DNA of 64,000 bases from the NCBI GenBank assembly GCA_013180625.2, contig SNVD02013627.1:558001-622000 (forward strand), written 5' to 3'. A program made the position numbers and the translations under genes. The notes beneath the pieces are model-generated. The model did no database searches. It had not been told where the DNA came from and worked only from the letters and a program-made list of their open reading frames with translations. Each line of letters begins with the position of its first letter. Position 1 is the stretch's first letter. Source of the stretch: Boswellia sacra. Lineage: Eukaryota; Streptophyta; Magnoliopsida; Sapindales; Burseraceae. Positions 23,067-36,722 of this stretch are shown piece by piece.

Positions 23067-25218
23067 GGTTACTGTCTTGTAGGTTGTCTCTCTCTGACGC
23101 CAGCCACTCCTCATCCCCTCTCTTCACAGAATACATAAGCATCTTTTTTGCTAGTCATCAAGTTGATAGAGTTGATATATCGTACACCACATAGAGCGTT
23201 GTTTATTATGAGTTTTGATAAACAATTTTGGCCTCCCTCAAGGTGGAATCATGCCACGCTTATTTTCATCACGTAAACCATTTTGTATAGTCCCATTTCT
23301 TGCCTATCAATGCGTTAAGATATTCAAATCGAACTTCAAGTTTCATAGCTGCTACCATATACCAAATTGTAATGACCTTACATTGGCTTGCTCTCTTTCA
23401 CATTTTCTTTTTAATGAATGATATACGTGAGCGGGCCTAATGAGTGCTATTGATCCGAGAATGAAATGCTTTCTAGATTATTATGCGAAGTGTTGATGCT
23501 GTAGTACTTCATGCACACATTTACTTTGAGCGGAGAATTTCTTATCTATATAGTAAGTTTGCATGCTATTTTAACTCTTCTTTGGTATGTGGTTAACTTT
23601 TGCAAGGGGATAATGATTTTTGATGAGAGTCAAAATCACGGGAGTTACCGGTCGGCACCTAATCTCTTTGTGTTTGCTAAGAGATTTGTCAGTTAAACTC
23701 TTCATCTGCCCCCGTGAATCGCCATGAAGTCAAAAAAGTAAGCTTCACGTGCATAGTGATGTAGAGCTGCAATAATTGTGTTATTTCATGGGAAACTCAG
23801 CATATAAGATAAGGTTCCTTACCACTATTACTAATTTCTTAGTTTATTGTGTGCTGCTGCTGCCCCTGTCGGTATGGCCTGCTAGTGGTAGTAAATCGAC
23901 TTGAATGGAGTAGATTTTTATCACACCTGACCTGACCTTAGTGAGTTCCAAGTTAAAGTGAATAATAGACTTGAGTGATGGGGTCTTGAAATAAGTGTGA
24001 AAATTTGAATGTTGATGGTAAATGTGAAAAGCAGCGTTTGTGGCTGGTTGGGTGGCATTGTTGTTGATGATGAAACAATAATGCATGAGGATGAGGGCAG
24101 AGTGCGCCAGTTGGGCAGGAGACGAAACATCCACATCATAGGCATACTGCACTCCTTTTCTGCTAACCGTAACCCGGTCAATGAATTGAGCCCCCAACTT
24201 CATTAGTCTTACTCATGACCGTAAAAAGAACAACTTTTCTTTTCTCCGCTATTATTATTATATTTTTTTAGAGTGTGCATGCCATGCCAAGCCGATAAAG
24301 AAGCTTTATTATCGTTGTTATTATTTTTCGGTTATTATTTTGGTTAAATAAAACTACTTTTATAGACAACCTAATACAACTCTTGTATATATTAATGTAA
24401 GAGTATTACGTTATTGTCATCTCATGTATGTAATATTTATCACCTCATATTGTGTTAATATATATATTAATTTTGTGAAACTTTCAAGTTAATTTTGACA
24501 TCTTATGGACCAACCAAGTGGAAGCATTTGGAATTTGATATAATAGTAGTCATTAAATTACCTCTAACATTACCCAATAAATAAGGCGAAGGCTTATCAA
24601 AAGTCGTTGGAGGCTTATTCCGTTTCTGTATTCTTTAGAATTAATTGTTCTAAGCACAACTGGTGAACAAATTCCTTCTTAGAGAAATGGTTGGAGAGAA
24701 TTCAATCATGCCCCACCTTAGTTTTGTTCAATGATAAATGAAGAACCAATATGAAAATTAAAGAACCTTAGATGAAGAATTCCTCCACTTTATTTCAGTC
24801 ACAAATTTGATGATTACATGAACATCCCCTTTCTTATTTTACAAGAATGGCATATATCAAATGTTGTTAGATTGGCTTCTTTATATTCTTAATTTCCTCC
24901 TTTGCTCCTGTTTTTGCTTTGATACTTTTGCTTCGAATCATTAAATTTGTTTGTGAATCAAGTGGGGATGAAAGTGTTTTAGCATTAGTGCCTAGTTTCA
25001 ATTAGGCTCAAATACAACCTCCCCCGCATAAGCTTCTATCTTTTCTTTTCCTTTTCGGATAGAATAAGTCAATAAGATGGACATAAGCATATCATCATAG
25101 TCACTTGTATTAACTTAAGTTTATTGTGTTACATGTATAGATATTTTTATATATTACTTATTCTTTTCTCTTCACGTATTTTTACAAACAAAACAAATAC
25201 ATAATTTTTAATAGAGAA

Positions 25219-25612
25219 GTTCTAGTTATACGACCAACCCAAACAACAAAATATACATAAAAGGATGTGCCACAAATTCATCACGTGGATAAAAATAAAA
25301 AATATTTTTAATAAATAAATTGAAACTCGTATATTTAATAATTTTATATCAAATCAGATTATATGGGTTTACGTATACATATAAAATTATTAATTTTTAT
25401 AAAGTAGTTTCTACATTGAATAATTCTAGATATCCAACTAACTTATACAATCAAATCTCAATCAAATCTATATAATCTGACTTGACACAAAGTGATTGGA
25501 TAGATGTGTCTTCGTCCATTTATTATAATTTTTTATTTACTTTTTAAATTTTTGCCATGTTAGAATGTATGGATTTGATTTTTTTAGGTTGGCTGAATAT
25601 CTCTAGACCTAG
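25219..25612. mobile_element. Possible MITE, related to the repeat at 4083
   Basis: The left end TCTAGTTATACGACCAACCC is imperfectly inverted at the right end (GGTTGGCTGAATATCTCTAGA). An internal TCTAGATATCCAACTAAC near 25427 suggests two stacked copies. The core ATATCAAATCAGATTATAT matches that near 4220. No target duplication was established. Confidence 0.35.
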
Positions 25613-26264
25613 CTTCTCAGTCTCATGCGCCAGATATGCTTCCTTTGTTGTGGATTTGCTTCTGAGCTTGGTCCAGCTTATATTGTATTTATGTGTTTGT
25701 TATTGTATTATATTTATGCAATCAACAATGTAACTGAAATTCCTACTTATAGCAAAAAATTTGGCAACTCCCTACCAATCAGACAACTACCCCAACCAAG
25801 CTTTCCTCACTTCCATTAATAGCCAGACAATTTTTTAATCATCAATGCTGACCATGACCATAAATTGGAGATTCTTGGTACCTATTTTTAGTAAATGATA
25901 ACATGACTAGTTTTAATATCTATTTTATAAGCAATGTGAAACGTAATAGTATACTAAAAATATTTTAAAATTTTGTTATTTATAACAATAAAAAAAGATT
26001 TTACTGTTAAAATGAAAGTTTAATTTGATGAAGGAAGGTTAGTGATGTTGATGGAGGAAATGATGTCAAATACAAGGAGGGTAATGAGTTTGACCAGTAG
26101 TTTGCAAAAATAAATATATAATAAGAAAGGAAGGGTTATAAATTTACAACTTCCATGTAACTGTCTCCAGTTTCAAGTGCAGTTTTGAAAGAGAGAGGTT
26201 GCAGAAAAAGTCTAAAATAAAAGGTCTATTGACCGTGAATCCCATAAAATAACAAACAACAATC

Positions 26265-26266
<2 letters not shown>

Positions 26267-26295
<29 letters not shown>
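26267..26295. repeat. (GA)n microsatellite upstream of the kinase gene
   Basis: About 14 GA units lie roughly 510 bp upstream of the kinase start codon. GA tracts are common in plant promoters and leaders, but a regulatory role is not shown. Confidence 0.85.
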
Positions 26296-26805
26296 TGTTG
26301 CACTTCTAACTTTGATCATGTTCATGGATCAAATCAGATTAAAGAAAGCTAAGCTGAGAAACAAGAGGTGGAGATGACATGAGAAGAGACCGAGGTGGGT
26401 CAGAAACACACGTCGTGTTCAGGCAATATCCATGTGCCCACATGCCTTATAGCCCTTCTACTATCAGAACAAATTAAAAATAATATAAATAAAAAAAAAA
26501 AACAAAAAACAAACAAACAGATGATTAATATCACTCACTCGCTTCTGTCGTTGTTGTATTTTTTGCTTCTCTAGGAGCAGTTTCCACTACAAACACAAAC
26601 ATCAACAACAACTACTAGTAATAACTATTATTACACAGCACCACATGAAAGTAGTTTTAGTTCTAGTTTTAGTTTCTCATAATAATAACTGAAACAACAA
26701 CAACAACAATACACAAACACCAAGACCAAAACTTTGTTCTTCAGTTACACTTGACAAACAAACTTTGATAACAACGTACAACAAGCTGGAGAAGAGAGGC
26801 CGGAA

Positions 26806-29800
26806 ATGAAGGAGAAGAGTGAAACCGGAGGGGGGTATGTGAGGGCAGATCAGATAGATCTGAAGAGCTTGGATGAGCAGCTCCAGAGGCATCTAAGTAG
26901 AGCATGGACTATGGAGAAGAACAAGAACAGAAAAGAACATGAAGCTGGTGAAGAGGGACAAGCACATGGACATCAACAACTCCCTGCAAGACCTCTCAGC
27001 ACTCGCACTGTCACTAGACAGGAGTGGGAGATTGATCCCTCTAAGCTTATTATCAAAGGTGCCATAGCTCGTGGAACTTTCGGCACTGTTCACCGTGGCA
27101 TTTATGATGGCCAAGATGTTGCTGGTATTGATTTTTCTTCTCTTCCCCTTTTTCTCACTATGAATTTCAACCCGTCTATTTGTCATGCGAAAGCCAATTT
27201 GTTCAAGCAAACAAGACCCATTTTGTCAAATTTCGTTTTCTGTTCCAAGTTTATAATTTTTTGGTAGATAGTTGAGTTATTATAATGTACAATACTATAT
27301 ATGCATATATTGTCATTGTTGTTCTCATGGCAACATACTTTGGGAATTTTTTTTCCCTTGTTTAGCAAACTTTATTATATGGATTTTTTTTCATCATTCA
27401 TACAAATAAAATCTTTATACTTTGGCCTTCTTTGAAGAAAAAATGAACACAAAAACTTCAGTTTCTATGGCTCTCAAAGCAATAGAAGTCCATCCACAGA
27501 AGCTGACCCATATAATACCAAAAAAAAAGTTTGATCATTTGGAGATTATCTCCATTATTGTGATATTTTGTTTTGGGTGTAATTAGGCGGGGTTAGAGTT
27601 TTTTTTGAACCCTCTGGCATATCATACTGTATTAAGGGATCTGCTGCTTCACTCTTGCTTCAATTTCTTTTTCAATATTCATTTTGATTTGTTTAATTGC
27701 CAAATTGTAAGAGCTGACAACTTCTAATCTTGGTTTTTATTTTATTTTTAATTTTTCTGGATTTTAGACAATAAACGTTTCCATTGTTATGCCAATACGA
27801 GTGAGCTTTCGATTTTGAAGTCCGTCTTTAAAATTAGTTTCTTTCACATTCTTGGGATTTTCAGTGGCTAAAAAGTGGAAATTTTTTCTTTTTTAGCAAT
27901 TGATTTCTTGTGATAGAACCCTCTTACAGATCCATTTTTACAAAATCCGTGATTCACGAGATGAGTAGAGTTGGCAGTTAGCTACAGTAACTTTCAGCGT
28001 TGTATATTCTTTTTCTTGAAAGTTCATGCGTCCTAATTTATTGTTGATTCACATTTGACAATCCACTTTTTGGGGATAAAAGGCTAAAAAATTAGAAGTC
28101 CATAATCAATGTTGTGACTTGCAGTTCTGGCTAGCTAGAAAGCTGCCAAATGGATGCTCATATCATCAATTCACAAAATCAAATCGAATTGTTATGCTAA
28201 TTTCTCATTAAAAGATTTAGATAATTATTATTATTATTATTTTTCTGATCATAGGTTTGGTTTGATTCATTACATTTCTTTTATGATTTGCAGTTGCTTT
28301 AACTATCAAATGATGCGGTTTTTTCCCCTAATGAAACTTTTGTGTTTCTAGATTCAAAGTGAATCCTGGACCTTTTCATATTTCGAAAACTATTAACTTT
28401 CATTTCCTTCTCAAGCTCAGTTAAACTTCTTGAGTGGGGGGAAGAGGGCCACAGGTCTGAGGCTGAAGTAGCTTCACTTAGAGCAGCTTTTACCCAAGAG
28501 GTTGCTGTTTGGCACAAGCTTGATCATCCTAATGTAACTAAGGTAAAATTTCCCATTTTGACTTCTACTTTCCCTCTCCCTAGTACTCGTTATGGAATTA
28601 AAGGAGTAAAGATAATGTGCTACTCGTGTGTTGTACCAAATAAAAAATTAAAGAAAAGGAAGGTAAAGAAAGATCAGCATGAAAAGGTTAGCCATTTATA
28701 GGACAGATGTGATGGCTTCTGCAGTGAACACAATCTGAATTTAGTGAATTTTATTAGCTGAAGTTCCAGATTTTAGTTGAACAATATCGTTGTGCAACAT
28801 TTCTACCGAAATAGTAATTCATATGTAATTTTTTTTGCAATTACTTCAAGATTATATCTTGCAGTCTCTCTTTCTCTTCTTGTTTAGATCTATGTATCGA
28901 GAACTTTGACACTTGTGCCAGAGTCCAACATAGATATTCTTTGCCTGATGCTCATTTAAATCTCTGTCTACAACTTTTTAGATATGCGTGAAACTTATCT
29001 TGTACCAATTCCCTTGTGCAGTTTATAGGGGCAACAATGGGCACATCAGAGCTAAACATACAAACAGAAAATGGTCATATTGGCATGCCAAGCAACATTT
29101 GTTGTGTTGTTGTTGAATACTGTCCTGGGGGTGCACTGAAATCTTACCTCATAAAGAACCGGAGAAGGAAGCTTGCCTTCAAAGTTGTTATTCAGTTGGC
29201 ACTTGATCTTGCACGAGGGTATAACTTTCAGCCTTATATGCAACAATTGTATCAATTTTTTATACTAAACTTTCATTAATGCACTGATTTTTTTCCCATA
29301 AGAATGTAAGATACATAATTTGGATAAATTTAAGTTCCTCTGAAATGTGTGATTAAGTTGGCATTCCTTGTTTCATAGGTTGAGCTATCTTCACTCTCAG
29401 AAAATAGTCCACAGAGATGTTAAAACAGAGAACATGCTTCTGGACAAGACGCGGACTGTGAAAATAGCAGACTTTGGGGTTGCTCGTCTTGAAGCTTCAA
29501 ATCCTCATGACATGACTGGAGAGACTGGAACACTTGGTTACATGGCACCAGAGGTATGCGGTTGCTTACGTGAATCGGCAAAGCCAAGTGTCTCTATCAT
29601 TGCATATGGTTGAATAGTGGCATGACACATAACATTATTGGGTATTTGCTAAAACTGACACTCATGGTTTTGACTGATCCTATGGAAACTCATGGTTCAC
29701 ATCCACTGGAGTTGTGCCTTCAAAAACCTGTCATGTTTTCATTTAAAGACTATACATCTTTAGTATAAGCAACTCCTGACAGAAACCTCATGTTTGAGTT

Positions 29801-30710
29801 GGCTACATCAGTAAATAAGCACAATGTTATTTTTACTATAACCATATAGGACCTTTTCCAAGTTATATCTTGATCTGTGTTAGATAGAGGGCAAAATTTC
29901 TTCTAAAAAATTGAATCACAAGATGCACAAGTATGATTAAATTTGTTACTATAGGTGTTCGTCTTTCATATGTTTCTCCCTGGATTGTAAATGGAGCTGA
30001 TATGTACCAAGTCAGCTCTTCTTTGTATCTGAATTCCTGCTTCTTGACTTCAATTATTGTGCATCAGCTTTTTCTGTCAAAATTGACAGCAGACTTGTGT
30101 CTAACCTATTGCCAATGGCTTTTCAAATGATGTAGGTTCTAAACGGCAATCCATACAATAGAAAGTGTGATGTATACAGTTTTGGTATCTGCTTGTGGGA
30201 GATATACTGCTGTGACATGCCGTACCCTGACCTCAGCTTCTCGGAAGTGACGTCAGCTGTTGTCCGCCAGGTAAATGAAATTTCTTGGATGTTTTCTCTT
30301 AGGTTTCAAAAGTCTGTAAACTGACATGTTCAACATTATTTTACTTGTTTAAACTTCTATTAGGGATGCAATAGCTCTGAGTAGTATTGCACTATTTTAT
30401 TTGCAATGCGATAGAAGTGATTTTGTTCGCTCTTTACACCCTCATACAGCCATTGTTAATACCAGAAGCTAAAGCAGAAATCTAACTTGTTAGTGAACTG
30501 CAGAATTTGAGGCCAGAGATACCTCGTTGCTGCCCAAGCTCTCTTGCAAATGTAATGAAGCGATGCTGGGATGCTAACCCTGACAAACGGCCTGAAATGG
30601 ATGAGGTTGTATCCATGTTGGAGGCCATTGACACATCCAAGGGTGGAGGCATGATCCCTCTTGATCAGCCTCAGGGTTGTTTCTGTTTTCTCAGATATCG
30701 AGGACCGTGA
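26806..30710 (+). CDS. Raf-like serine/threonine protein kinase (CBC1/CBC2/ATMRK1 type)
   Basis: Six exons, 26806-27124, 28421-28542, 29022-29218, 29379-29553, 30136-30270 and 30504-30710, give 384 residues. After an 80-residue N-terminal region (VRADQIDLKSLDEQLQRHLS) the kinase domain shows the Gly loop GAIARGTFGTVH (85-96), catalytic Lys in AVK (108), HRDVKTEN with Asp226, DFG (244-246) and APE. The insertion LLEWGEEGHRSEAE after the Lys, and a C-terminus ending FLRYRGP, are typical of plant group C Raf-like MAPKKK-related kinases, which in Arabidopsis include CBC1/CBC2 (stomatal blue-light and CO2 response) and ATMRK1. Probably cytosolic, as no signal peptide or membrane span is visible. 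The first intron is about 1.3 kb. Which subgroup member it is cannot be settled here. Confidence 0.93.
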
Positions 30711-31264
30711 GAGAGTTTGCCTTAAATTTAGCCAAAGATATGTTTTGAGCTATGGATAGCAAGTTCTGAAATCCAAGCTGTATTTAATTCAATCAAAGGA
30801 ACGGGATCTTAAGAGTTGATGATATACAAAACTGTGGAGGCAATAGGCTAGGAGGAAATCTGCAATACTTGTTTCTCTTGGATGATGCATTCTGTAAAGC
30901 TTTCCGTTTTTTTTTCCCTGCCCTTTGTTTAAGAAAACAGATTAAACATTTACAGCATGAATTGGCCGGACACACTTTATGTAAGTGAGCTTTGATTACC
31001 AATTAATATGATCATGGAGTTCATCTATTCCTATTTTGCGGATACCAAATTGCCTTTCTTGAATTGAACATTCCAAAAAATTCATCAGGGTGATGACTCA
31101 GGACAATTTATGGTGGCTGAAATCCGCCAGTGGCGAACCTTCTATTTGGTCTCCCCTGATACATCTCAAAAATGAATGTTTTATGCGAAATTTCTTTTAG
31201 TTCCCTTTCAGCATATAATTTGTTAAGAAAAAAAAATTGTTAACTTTTTTCTTAAATCTTAATA
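30711..31264. other. Kinase 3' UTR and flank
   Basis: Non-coding sequence downstream of the kinase stop codon, ending at the target duplication of the Ty3/gypsy element. No other feature was seen. Confidence 0.6.
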
Positions 31265-31269
31265 ATAGA

Positions 31270-31814
31270 TGTTATGGCCATAACAATATTGGGCCTAATT
31301 ATTTCTAACACAGTAAGCCCATTACTGTAGCCCATTATCTGGGCTCATTATCCGGGTCCCACAATGACCCGACCCAGCTCAATTATTTCTAATACGGTAA
31401 GCCCATTACTGTATCCCACTATCTGGGCCCATTACAGTAAGCCCATTACTGTAACCCATTACAGTAAGCCCATTACTGTAGCACATCATCTGGGCCTATT
31501 ATCTGGGTCCCACAATGACCCATCCCGGCTCCTATATAAACCCTCCAGATTATTGCTCAAGGTAATGCACACTTTTCTGAACTTACTTTCTCTCTAGATT
31601 TCCTTTACTTTTGAGAGCCTCTCTCTCTAGGAAATTCTCTCAGAGAATTCCGGAGTGCTGGAAACTGACTTGAGCGTCGGAGGGTCACCGCCGGCACCAC
31701 CACCGGCACCCCTGACTGTTTTTCTTTGCTCGCAGGACTGGACCCGACGTACCATCCGAGCTCCGACCCGCTCCCTGACCCGCGTCCCGGCCGTCCGGAA
31801 ACCGTGCATCAACA
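31270..31814 (+). repeat. 5' LTR of the Tat-type element
   Basis: 545 bp, beginning TGTTATGGCCATAACA and ending GTGCATCAACA. TATA box TATATAAA at 31533-31540. It carries an array of the words CAGTAAGCCCATTACTGTA; this word is itself a near-palindrome (CAGTAA/TTACTG). Confidence 0.92.
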
Positions 31815-31834
31815 GTTGGCGCCGTCTGTGGGAA
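31815..31834 (+). promoter_or_regulatory. Primer-binding site of the Tat-type element
   Basis: GTTGGCGCCGTCTGTGGGAA follows the 5' LTR directly. TGGCGCC... sites of this kind are usual for plant Tat/Athila-type elements. The matching tRNA was not determined. Confidence 0.75.
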
Positions 31835-31889
31835 CGACAATTCAAGCCCCTTTAGTTGTTGCTCCCATCCAAACTTATTCAAACACATC

Positions 31890-34800
31890 ATGAATCACGA
31901 ATCCCAACACTCAGCCTTCCTAGAGGTTGACAAAGAAATCGAGGCCATAAGCTACAACATGGCTTTCAAAGAGAAGGCGCATAAGCTCTGGATGACTCGT
32001 GGAGAGCCTTCCGAGGGGATGGAAAGTTTGGATCCACGAGATCAAGAGAAAAGGGAAGCTGTAGCTCCAATAGAAGGGATGGATGACGTCTCTATTTGCT
32101 TGCATGATCCGGAGAAGACGGTAAAGGTAGGTGAAAACCTTCCTCCACCAATCAAGGATAGGTTGATTGGCTTCCTGCGGGAGTACAGCGACATTTTTGC
32201 ATGGTCTCACGAAGACATGCCTGGTATAGACCCAAATATAGCTGTCCACCGTCTTAATGTCAATCCTGGAGCTCAACCCGTCCGACAAAAGAGGAGGCAC
32301 CAAGCCCCAGAGCGTTCAGAGGCGATTGCCTTGGAAGTGAGCAAACTCTTGACAAGTGGAATCATTCGGGAGGTAAACTACCCCGAATGGCTCTCTAATG
32401 TTGTGTTGGTGAAAAAAGCCAATGGAAAATGGCGTGTCTGCATCGACTTCAAGGACTTGAACAAGCACTGTCCAAAAGACAGCTTTCCGCTGCCCAGGAT
32501 AGATCAATTAGTTGATGCCACTGCTGGCCACCAGCTGTTAAGCTTCATGGATGCTTATTCTGGTTATAACCAGATTCCCATGTATTCGAAGGATGAAGAA
32601 AAAACAGCCTTCATCACTGACAGAGGGTTATACTACTACCGGATGATGCCGTTCGGATTAAAAAATGCTGGAGCAACTTATCAACAGTTGGTGAACTCCA
32701 TGTTTGCTCCTCTCCTAGGAAAGACAATGGAAGTTTATGTGGATGATATGCTCACCAAGAGCATGGACGCTAGATCCCACGTAGACGACCTCCGAACAAC
32801 TTTTGACATCCTCCGGAAGCATGATATGAAGCTGAACCCCACCAAATGTGCTTTCGGAGTATCCTCTGGGAAGTTCTTGGGATTCATTGTCACCCAAAGG
32901 GGGATAGAGGCCAATCCTGAAAAAATCCAAGCACTTATGCGGTTGGAGTCTCCCAAAACTCCAAAGGATATACAAGTCCTCACTGGACGACTGGCCGCCT
33001 TGAATCGCTTTATATCTAGGGCGACTGACAAATGTCACCCTTTCTTCAAAGCGTTGAGGAAGTGCAATCAGTTTGAATGGACAAGTGAGTGTGAGAATGC
33101 ATTCCTACAGCTGAAAAAGTACTTAGGTTCTCCTCCTCTCCTCTCCAAGCCAGTTTTGGGGGAACCACTTTTTCTGTATCTAGCCGTCTCAGCATGCGCA
33201 GTAAGTGCAGCTCTTGTCCGTGAGGATCATGGAATTCAGAGGCCAGTCTATTATGTGAGTAAGGCCTTGACTGAAGTTGAAGGTAGATACCCTCCTATGG
33301 AGAAGCTGGCTCTCGCCCTAGTTGTTGCAGCACGAAAGCTTCGCCCGTATTTTCAAGCACATACTGTCATGGTCCCAACTGACCACCCTTTAAGACAGAT
33401 ACTCTATCGTCCAGAGCTTTCTGGAAGACTTGTCAAGTGGTCCATTGAGTTGGGAGAATTTGACATACATTATGTTGCACGACCATCAATCAAAGGGCAG
33501 GCAATCGCTGATTTCATTGTTGAGTTTTCAAGCAGTATAGACAAGGAGGATGAAGAAACCGGTACAGAGTCACATGATCGACCAATGCCCGGGGGAATTG
33601 ACCCACAGAAGGCATGGATCTTATTCGTAGATGGGTCATCCAATAAGGTCGGCAGTAGAGCTGGCTTGATCCTGTCAACCCCGGATGGAGTAGAGGTAGC
33701 TGTGGCACTACGTTTCAATTTTAAAGCCACGAATAATGTCGCAGAGTATGAAGCTCTCCTTGGAGGACTTAGGCTGGCAATTGCCTTGGGGGTAGGAGAG
33801 ATCGCCATCCACAGCGATTCCCAACTTGTGGTTAACCAAATCCGTGGAGACTATCAGGCAAAGGGCTCTACCATGATAGCTTACTTAGGTAGAGTGAACT
33901 CCCTCCTGCGCGGTTTTAAAGGGTTTGAGATCGTAAGAGTTACGAGGGTGGAGAATTCAAAGGCTGACAGTTTAGCCAGAATTGCTTCAGGAATAGACCC
34001 CCTCCTACCGACCGCCTGTCATATGGTCGTCTTGGAATCTTCAAGCATATCACAACATGAGCTTCCGCCAGAGAAGACAATGACCATTGACGGTAACCCA
34101 TGCTGGATGGACCCTATCATAAAGTTCTTAGAAACAGGAGAACTTCCAGCTAACCGCAATGAATCAATTAAGGTCAGAGGGAGAGCGTCAAGGTACACCA
34201 TGGTCAATGGTGTTCTTTACAAAAGAGGGTTCAGCCTTCCTCTTTTGAAATTTCTTCGCCCAGAAGAAGCTGATTATGTCCTGAGAGAAATCCACGAGGG
34301 TATATGTGGTAATCATTCTGGTGGTCGATCTCTAGCTCACAAGTGTATCAGGCAAGGATACTATTGGCCAACCATGAAGAAGGATGCTAAGACATTCTCC
34401 ACTAAGTGCCACAAATGCCAGAAATTTGCTAACATACCAAGGAAAGCTCTTGAGAACTTGACTCCAATGACAGCCCCATGGCCGTTCGCCCAGTGGGGAC
34501 TAGACCTTATTGGACCTCTTCCAATGGGTAAAGGTCAAGTCAAGTATGCAGTTGTGGCAATTGATTACTTCACTAAGTGGGTAGAAGCTGAGCCCCTCGC
34601 ATCGATTACTGAAAGGAAGACCACGGACTTCGTACGGAAGTCAATTGTCTATAGGTTTGGTATCCCTCATACCATCATTACGGACAATGGCAAACAATTC
34701 GATAACTCCAACTTTAGGAACTTCTGCAAGGAGCTGAACATCTCTTTGTGCTTCTCCTCCCCAGCTCATCCTCAAGCAAACGGTCAGGTGGAGGCTGTTA

Positions 34801-35339
34801 ACAAAGCCATTAAACACCTCCTCAAGACCAAATTAGACGCAAGGAAGGGTGCATGGCCAGAAGAGCTTCCACAAGTGCTTTGAGCATACTGAACTACTGT
34901 CCATACAGCAACAGGAGCAACCCCATACTCTTTGGCGTTTGGATCGGAAGCAGTCATACCAGTTGAGATTGGCCTTTCGTCACCTCGTACTGAGGGATAT
35001 GACGAGGAACTTAATCATAGAGGCCTTCAACTCAACCTAGATCTCCTTGAGGAGGAAAGGGATCTCGCTAGTGTCAAGGTTGCTGCTTACCAAGAGAGGG
35101 TTGTTCGATATTTCAACTCCAAGGTTAAGCGCCGGTCTTTCCAAGTGGGAGACTTGGTCTTGAGGCAAATACTGCAAAGTACCCGAGATCCCACTGATGG
35201 AGCACTAGGGCCCAGCTGGGAGGGTCCGTATCAAGTCAAGGCAGTCATCCGACCAGGCACCTACAGACTAATCACCATGGATGGAAGGTTGCTCCGTCAT
35301 CCATGGAATATTGAGCACTTAAAGAAGTACTTCTCGTAA
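31890..35339 (+). pseudogene. Tat-type pol (RT, RNase H, additional RNase H, integrase), two nonsense codons
   Basis: The frame from ATG 31890 runs 997 codons to TGA at 34881-34883; a second in-frame TGA follows at 34890-34892. The same frame then continues to TAA at 35337-35339 with the integrase C-terminal part. RT has YVDDM near residue 282. Gypsy RNase H is at about 400-530, and a second RNase H-like domain starts near residue 575 (ILFVDGSSN ... ATNNVAEYEALL). The integrase zinc finger is at about 800-845 and the catalytic D, D, E near 868, 931 and 966 (DLIGPLP, TDNGKQF, GQVEAVNK). Each stop differs by one transition from the Trp (TGG) and Arg (CGA) codons usual there, as expected from decay of methylated cytosines. 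Gag and protease are absent, so the element would need helper proteins. Confidence 0.9.
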
Positions 35340-36060
35340 TCTCTCTATATATGCAGTAACTCCGCCCAGGAGCTTATGCATGTGTAACAACTCCCATAGG
35401 GAGACCAATAAAGAGATTATCAATAAAGTGCTCAGATTATTCAGAATTCTTGTGACCGCACCTCCTTAAAGCACATTTATGATCAAATTGCAAATCCGCC
35501 CCAAGATTGTATGCTGGAAACACTCACACTAGCTACTCCGTTCGGAAAGTGTTTTCCCTTGTGTCACTCTCTACCCCTGTAGAGTTCTACCTGGAGACTT
35601 CCCCCTGGAGTGTCCACTGATTTCCAGCCCACCATCGTGGCACATGTACATATAGCCAACCAACAATCCAGGTTACTAGGTTCCGTGTAGTTGACATCCC
35701 CAACTACTATGCTAGGTGGCACGCTCCTACACTGCCACATAATCCTCCACTCCCCCATAAGTGGAGATCATGGCATGGAAGTAACCACCTCGAGTAACTT
35801 CCATCTTCCCTCATGAGCATAACTACCCATGAGTGGGATCATGGCATGGAATATGGGAGTTAACCTCCCATTGCCATTCCTATTCTCAAAGACATGGTTG
35901 AGCCCTCTCAACCACTAAGTTAGTGGGGAAGTTACATTTCCTACACCTTAGGAAACAACTTTCACCCCACTACTTCCTTATTTTTAGGAATCACAATCCT
36001 CTTGGATATGTGCCATGTTTTAAAGCTCACTAACACGATCATATGCGTCATAAACCGCTG
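35340..36060. other. Tat-type element 3' region, unique part
   Basis: Non-coding DNA after pol. Short words such as GAGTGGGATCATGGCATGGAA recur (35762 and 35831). No gene was seen. Confidence 0.6.
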
Positions 36061-36065
36061 TTGCG

Positions 36066-36300
36066 CGCCTAGCGCACTTGCATGCCTTCTCCCAGCGTGC
36101 CCAGCGCCTTGCATGCCTTCCTCCTGCGCGCCCAGCGCCTTGCATGCTTCCTCTTGCGCGCCCAGCGCCTAGCATGCTTTCCTCTTGCGCGCCCAGCGCC
36201 TAGCATGCTTTCCTATTGCGCGCCCAGCGCCTTGCATGCTTTCCTCTTGCGCGCCCAGCGCCTAGCATGCTTTCCTCCTGCGCGCCCAGCGCCTAACATG
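36066..36300. repeat. 31-bp GC-rich minisatellite (array A)
   Basis: About eight tandem units of the type GCGCGCCCAGCGCC-TAGCATGC-TTTCCTCTT. The long open frames across it on both strands are repeat artefacts. Confidence 0.9.
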
Positions 36301-36722
36301 CCCGCAGAGGAAAGATTATTCAAGTTTGAAAATCCGCGGAAGCATACCCGCGGAAGCACGTCCGCGGAAGTACACCCGCGAAAGCACGTCCGCGGAAGCA
36401 CGCCCGCGGAAGAAAAATTATTCAAGTCTGAAAATCCGTGGAAGCACGTCCGCGGAAGCATACCCGCGGAAGCACGTCCGGGGAAGTACACCCGCGAAAG
36501 CACGCCCGTGGAGGAAAGATTATTCAAGTTTAAAAATCCGCGGAAGTACGCCTGCGGAAGAAAAATTATTCAAGTCTGAAAATCCGCGGAAGCACGTCCG
36601 CGGAAGCATACCCGCGGAAGCACGTCCGCGGAAGTACACCCGCGAAAGCATACCCGCGGAAGCACGTCCCGCGGAAGCATGTCCGCGGAAGCATGTCCGC
36701 GGAAGCACGACCGCGGAGGAAA
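36300..36722. repeat. 15-bp minisatellite CGCGGAAGCACGTCC and higher-order repeats (array B)
   Basis: Tandem 15-mers of the forms CCGCGGAAGCACGTC and CCGCGGAAGCATACC are punctuated by a longer segment GAGGAAAGATTATTCAAGTT...AAAATCCGCGGAAG at about 36306, 36409, 36510 and 36557. This makes a higher-order unit of variable length. CCGCGG palindromes (SacII sites) are abundant. Confidence 0.9.

Larger units (their letters stand above)
23067..26805. other. Long intergenic region between the VEN4-like gene and the kinase gene
   Basis: The 3' UTR of the VEN4-like gene probably lies just after 23066. No supported coding gene follows. Short open frames on both strands at 23840-24210 overlap each other and resemble nothing I recognise. 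A MITE-like repeat is at 25219-25612 and a GA microsatellite at 26267-26295. The last 200 bp form the kinase 5' leader. Confidence 0.55.

Noticed and set aside
23844..24206. Overlapping frames on both strands downstream of the VEN4-like gene
   Set aside because: No similarity recognised, no splice-supported extension and mutually overlapping. A non-coding RNA is possible but there is no positive evidence.
31627..31891. Small frames within the Tat-type LTR and leader
   Set aside because: LTR and primer-site sequence. The same frames recur at the 3' LTR and have no coding relatives.
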